Assembly (NCBI GenBank): GCA_013362835.1
Contig: JABFVJ010000085.1
Span: 1-13,213, forward strand
Direction: 5' to 3'
DNA from: Nonomuraea sp.
GTDB taxonomy: Bacteria; Actinomycetota; Actinomycetes; Streptosporangiales; Streptosporangiaceae
DNA length: 13,213 bases
Part shown: positions 11,297-13,213 of the stretch, piece after piece
Layout of the letters: the number at the start of each line of letters is the position of its first letter
Numbering within the stretch: position 1 is the stretch's first letter
Notes under the pieces: generated by a model
Told to the model about the DNA's origin: nothing
The model's input: the letters and a program-made list of their open reading frames with translations, nothing else
The model's database searches: none
Position numbers and translations under genes: made by a program

Positions 11297-12334
11297 CTAA
11301 AGGACGAGCAGCTCCTTGGTCGTCTTGGTGAAGAGTTCCGGCCCGCCATCACGTGTCACGAGGGTGTCCTCGATGCGAACGCCGCCCCGCCCCGGGAGGT
11401 AGACCCCGGGCTCGACGGTGATCGGAACTCGATCCTCTAGTCTCCCGTTCCTGGAGGGGCCCAGGAACGGGTCCTCGTGGATCTCCAGGCCGACGCCGTG
11501 GCCCAGCCCGTGCCTGAAGTGGCCTCCGTGACCCGCGGCCTCGATGACGCCGCGCGCGGCGGCGTCCACGTCCCGGGCGCCCGCCCCCGGGGTCAGCGCG
11601 TGCCTGCCCGCCCGCTGGGCGGCCGCCACCAGGTCGTACAGCTCGCGCTGCCAGTCGGCGGGGGCGCCCAGGCAGACGGTCCTGGTCATGTCGGCGTGGT
11701 AGCCGCGGTAGCGGGCGCCGAAGTCGATGGTGACCAGGTCTCCGGTACGCAGCTCGCGGTCGGTGGGGGCGTGGTGCGGGATCGCCCCGGTCTCGCCCGC
11801 GGCGACGATCGTGTCGAAAGACGGCTTGTCGGCGCCGAGCTCGGTCATGCGGTGGTCGAGCAGGCGGGCCAGGGCGCGTTCCGTGAGGCCCGGCGCGATC
11901 AGGGGCGTGACGTCGGCGAACGCCTGGTCGGTGATCGCGCAGGCCGTACGGAGGAGGTCCAGCTCCTCCTCGTCCTTGACCGCCCGCAGCTCCTCCACCA
12001 CCGGCCCCAGCGGCACCAGCCCGTCGCCGAGTCCCTGGAACGTGGCCACGCTCATGTGGGCGGCCTCGATGCCCGCGCCCGGCTCGGCCAGCCTGGCGGC
12101 CACGTCGGGCGCCTCGACCGCCGCCACGCCGAGCTCGCGCGTCTTGCCGATGTAGCGGTTGTCGGTCGCGAGCAGCGCCTCCCCGTCGGCCCTGACCAGG
12201 ACGGCCGCGTTCGAGCTGACCAGCCCGGTGAGGTAGCGGACGTTGACGAGGGAGGTGACGAGGAGCGCGGGCACCTCGCGCGCGGCCAGCAGCGCCGCCA
12301 GCCGCGCCCGGCGCGCCGGGTAGTCGATGGTCAT
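11297..12334 (-). CDS. pepQ: M24 metallopeptidase, Xaa-Pro aminopeptidase/dipeptidase (PepQ/PepP-like)
   Basis: The 345-aa peptidase has the creatinase-like N-terminal domain and a pita-bread C-terminal domain with all five metal ligands: D204 ([10 protein letters not shown]), D215 (HADMTRTV), H279 ([10 protein letters not shown]), E308 ([12 protein letters not shown]) and E322 (RIEDTLV). It removes N-terminal residues before proline, or cleaves Xaa-Pro dipeptides; the choice cannot be fixed from sequence. The start is ATG 12334. The frame stays open to 12892, but the added part runs through the tandem repeats and the kinase gene. There is no Shine-Dalgarno; TACATT lies 7 nt upstream, so a leaderless mRNA is likely. 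It heads the pepQ-efp-nusB run. Confidence 0.95.
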   Translation of the reverse strand: MTIDYPARRARLAALLAAREVPALLVTSLVNVRYLTGLVSSNAAVLVRADGEALLATDNRYIGKTRELGVAAVEAPDVAARLAEPGAGIEAAHMSVATFQGLGDGLVPLGPVVEELRAVKDEEELDLLRTACAITDQAFADVTPLIAPGLTERALARLLDHRMTELGADKPSFDTIVAAGETGAIPHHAPTDRELRTGDLVTIDFGARYRGYHADMTRTVCLGAPADWQRELYDLVAAAQRAGRHALTPGAGARDVDAAARGVIEAAGHGGHFRHGLGHGVGLEIHEDPFLGPSRNGRLEDRVPITVEPGVYLPGRGGVRIEDTLVTRDGGPELFTKTTKELLVL

Positions 12335-12341
12335 GTCGCCA

Positions 12342-12347
12342 AATGTA
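12342..12347 (-). promoter_or_regulatory. pepQ -10 element, predicted leaderless start
   Basis: TACATT on the minus strand, then TGGCGAC and the ATG at 12334, gives the same -10-to-start geometry as at dinB. There is no clear TTGACA-type -35; the -35 area is occupied by the GC-rich direct repeats. Confidence 0.45.
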
Positions 12348-12359
12348 CGGGTCTTCTCT

Positions 12360-12404
12360 CCCGGGTTCCCTTCCCCCGGGATTCCTTCCCCCGGGACTCT
12401 TTCC
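12360..12404. repeat. Three tandem 15-bp direct repeats upstream of pepQ
   Basis: CCCGGGTTCCCTTCC, CCCGGGATTCCTTCC and CCCGGGACTCTTTCC follow one another with no spacer, and a degenerate fourth copy starts at 12405 (GCCGGG). Positions 1-6, 12 and 13-15 of the unit are invariant (CCCGGG at one end, T at 12, TCC at the other). The array begins 13 bp upstream of the pepQ -10 and fills the gap to the kinase stop. It could bind a regulator cooperatively, or be simple slippage DNA. Confidence 0.7.
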
Positions 12405-12423
12405 GCCGGGGGCCCGGAGGGCG

Positions 12424-13213
12424 TCAGGAGAGGGCGAAGTCGTTCATGAACGCGGCCAGGGGGCCCGATCCGGGAGCGTCGCCGTGCTCCTGGGCCCGCC
12501 GCAGGTCGTCGTAGACGCCCCTGATCTGGTTGCGCGCCGGTTCGAGGTGGCCCTCCTGGAGCTTCCTCGCCGCCTTCCTGAGCTTGTCGTGGGCCTTCTC
12601 CGCGACCTCGGGGTTGATGTCGCCGACCTGCTCCTGGGCGGTCAGCGCCTGGTCGAACATCACCAGCCAGTGGTCCCAGCCGCCCTGCGGCTCCTGACCG
12701 CCGCCCAGGGTCGCCTTGGGGACGACGGTCTCGACCAGCCGCGTGGGCGTGTCGCCGGGCTGCAGCCCTGTGCTCGGGGATACGAGAGGGGTGGGGGTGG
12801 TGACGGGCTCGGTGGGGAGGCCCAGCGCGGCGGTGGGGGTCGGGCTCGGCGTGGACGTCGCCAGAGGGGTCTCCTCGCGTGAGCCCGTCCACAGGACCAT
12901 GCCGACGGTGACCGCCGCGATGACCGCCACGGCGATGCCCATCTGGAGGAGCAGCTTGTTGTTGCGCGAAGGGGCGGGGGCCAGGTCGGCGGCGTCGTAG
13001 ACGGCGGTGTCACCGGCGCGCGGGGCGACGTTGAAGGCGTGGACCTCGGTGTCGCCGGGGCGGCCCGGCTGGGCGGGGTGCGTGGCCGTGGGGGACGCGC
13101 CCGGGAGGGCGGCCGGTCTGGCGATGGCCGCGAGGGCGCGGCGGATCGACTCGCCTCCCGAGGGACGCTCGGCGGGGTCGGCGGCGAGCATGGCGAGGAC
13201 GAGCCGGTCCAGC
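12424..13213 (-). CDS. Ser/Thr protein kinase, C-terminal part (partial at window edge)
   Basis: The last 263 codons of a membrane-bound eukaryotic-type kinase. The beginning, LDRLVLAMLAADPAERPSGG, carries the conserved final subdomain (XI) of the kinase fold with the invariant Arg. A juxtamembrane stretch rich in Pro/Ala follows, then one transmembrane helix (LLLQMGIAVAVIAAVTVGMVLW), a Pro/Thr/Ser-rich extracellular spacer, and a final ~70-residue helical, charged domain. There are no PASTA repeats, so it does not look like a PknB-type muropeptide sensor. The catalytic loop and activation segment lie outside the window. The gene precedes pepQ by 89 bp, with the direct repeats in between. Confidence 0.85.
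   Translation of the reverse strand, partial: LDRLVLAMLAADPAERPSGGESIRRALAAIARPAALPGASPTATHPAQPGRPGDTEVHAFNVAPRAGDTAVYDAADLAPAPSRNNKLLLQMGIAVAVIAAVTVGMVLWTGSREETPLATSTPSPTPTAALGLPTEPVTTPTPLVSPSTGLQPGDTPTRLVETVVPKATLGGGQEPQGGWDHWLVMFDQALTAQEQVGDINPEVAEKAHDKLRKAARKLQEGHLEPARNQIRGVYDDLRRAQEHGDAPGSGPLAAFMNDFALS

Noticed and set aside
12360..12410. CRISPR-like array
   Set aside because: The repeats are contiguous with no spacers and only 15 bp long; they are simple tandem repeats.
12335..12892. N-terminal extension of pepQ to 531 codons
   Set aside because: The added region overlaps the kinase gene in another frame and the tandem repeats; the family starts at the MTIDYPARR segment.

Overview
The window reads as chromosomal core DNA of a high-GC actinobacterium. 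The evidence is very high G+C in third codon positions, frequent GTG and TTG starts, a DUF3040 protein, and the actinobacterial pairings mraZ-rsmH and pepQ-efp-nusB. A member of Streptosporangiales (Nonomuraea/Streptosporangium-like) is my best guess; this rests on general resemblance and no search was run.

Layout. (1) Positions 1-1831, minus strand: the start of the dcw (division and cell wall) cluster, with a mraZ promoter carrying four 10-bp-phased MraZ-type boxes, then mraZ, a 219-bp structured leader, rsmH (mraW), and the first 43 codons of an FtsL-like gene. (2) About 1832-2201: a divergent intergenic region that is G-rich on the plus strand, with two G-quadruplex-type motifs and a perfect 9-bp inverted repeat. 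(3) Positions 2202-6905, plus strand: a tightly coupled operon of a MoxR AAA+ ATPase, a DUF58 membrane protein and a TgpA-like membrane transglutaminase. A possible 16-codon mini-ORF sits between the last two, inside a duplicated ribosome-binding/start/stop cassette. (4) A hairpin at 6924-6961 separates this operon from convergent genes. (5) Positions 6984-13213, all minus strand: in transcription order, the C-terminal part of a Ser/Thr protein kinase, pepQ, efp, nusB, a YjbR/MmcQ-family protein, a CmoM/SmtA-like methyltransferase, dinB (DNA polymerase IV) and a DUF3040 membrane protein.

How it fits together. Regions 1-3 concern the cell envelope: MraZ controls the division cluster, RsmH modifies 16S rRNA, and the MoxR-DUF58-transglutaminase trio is a widespread but poorly understood chaperone/membrane module. 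Region 5 is translation and transcription housekeeping (EF-P, NusB, proline peptidase, a tRNA-modification-like methyltransferase) plus one DNA-damage gene. dinB has a LexA-type palindrome in its promoter and appears to give a leaderless mRNA.

I found no mobile element, CRISPR array, rRNA or tRNA. All protein families are known ones, and I see no clearly new multi-gene system. The most interesting material is regulatory: the phased MraZ boxes, the rsmH leader structure, the duplicated coupling cassette with its mini-ORF, the SOS/leaderless dinB promoter, and three 15-bp direct repeats upstream of pepQ.
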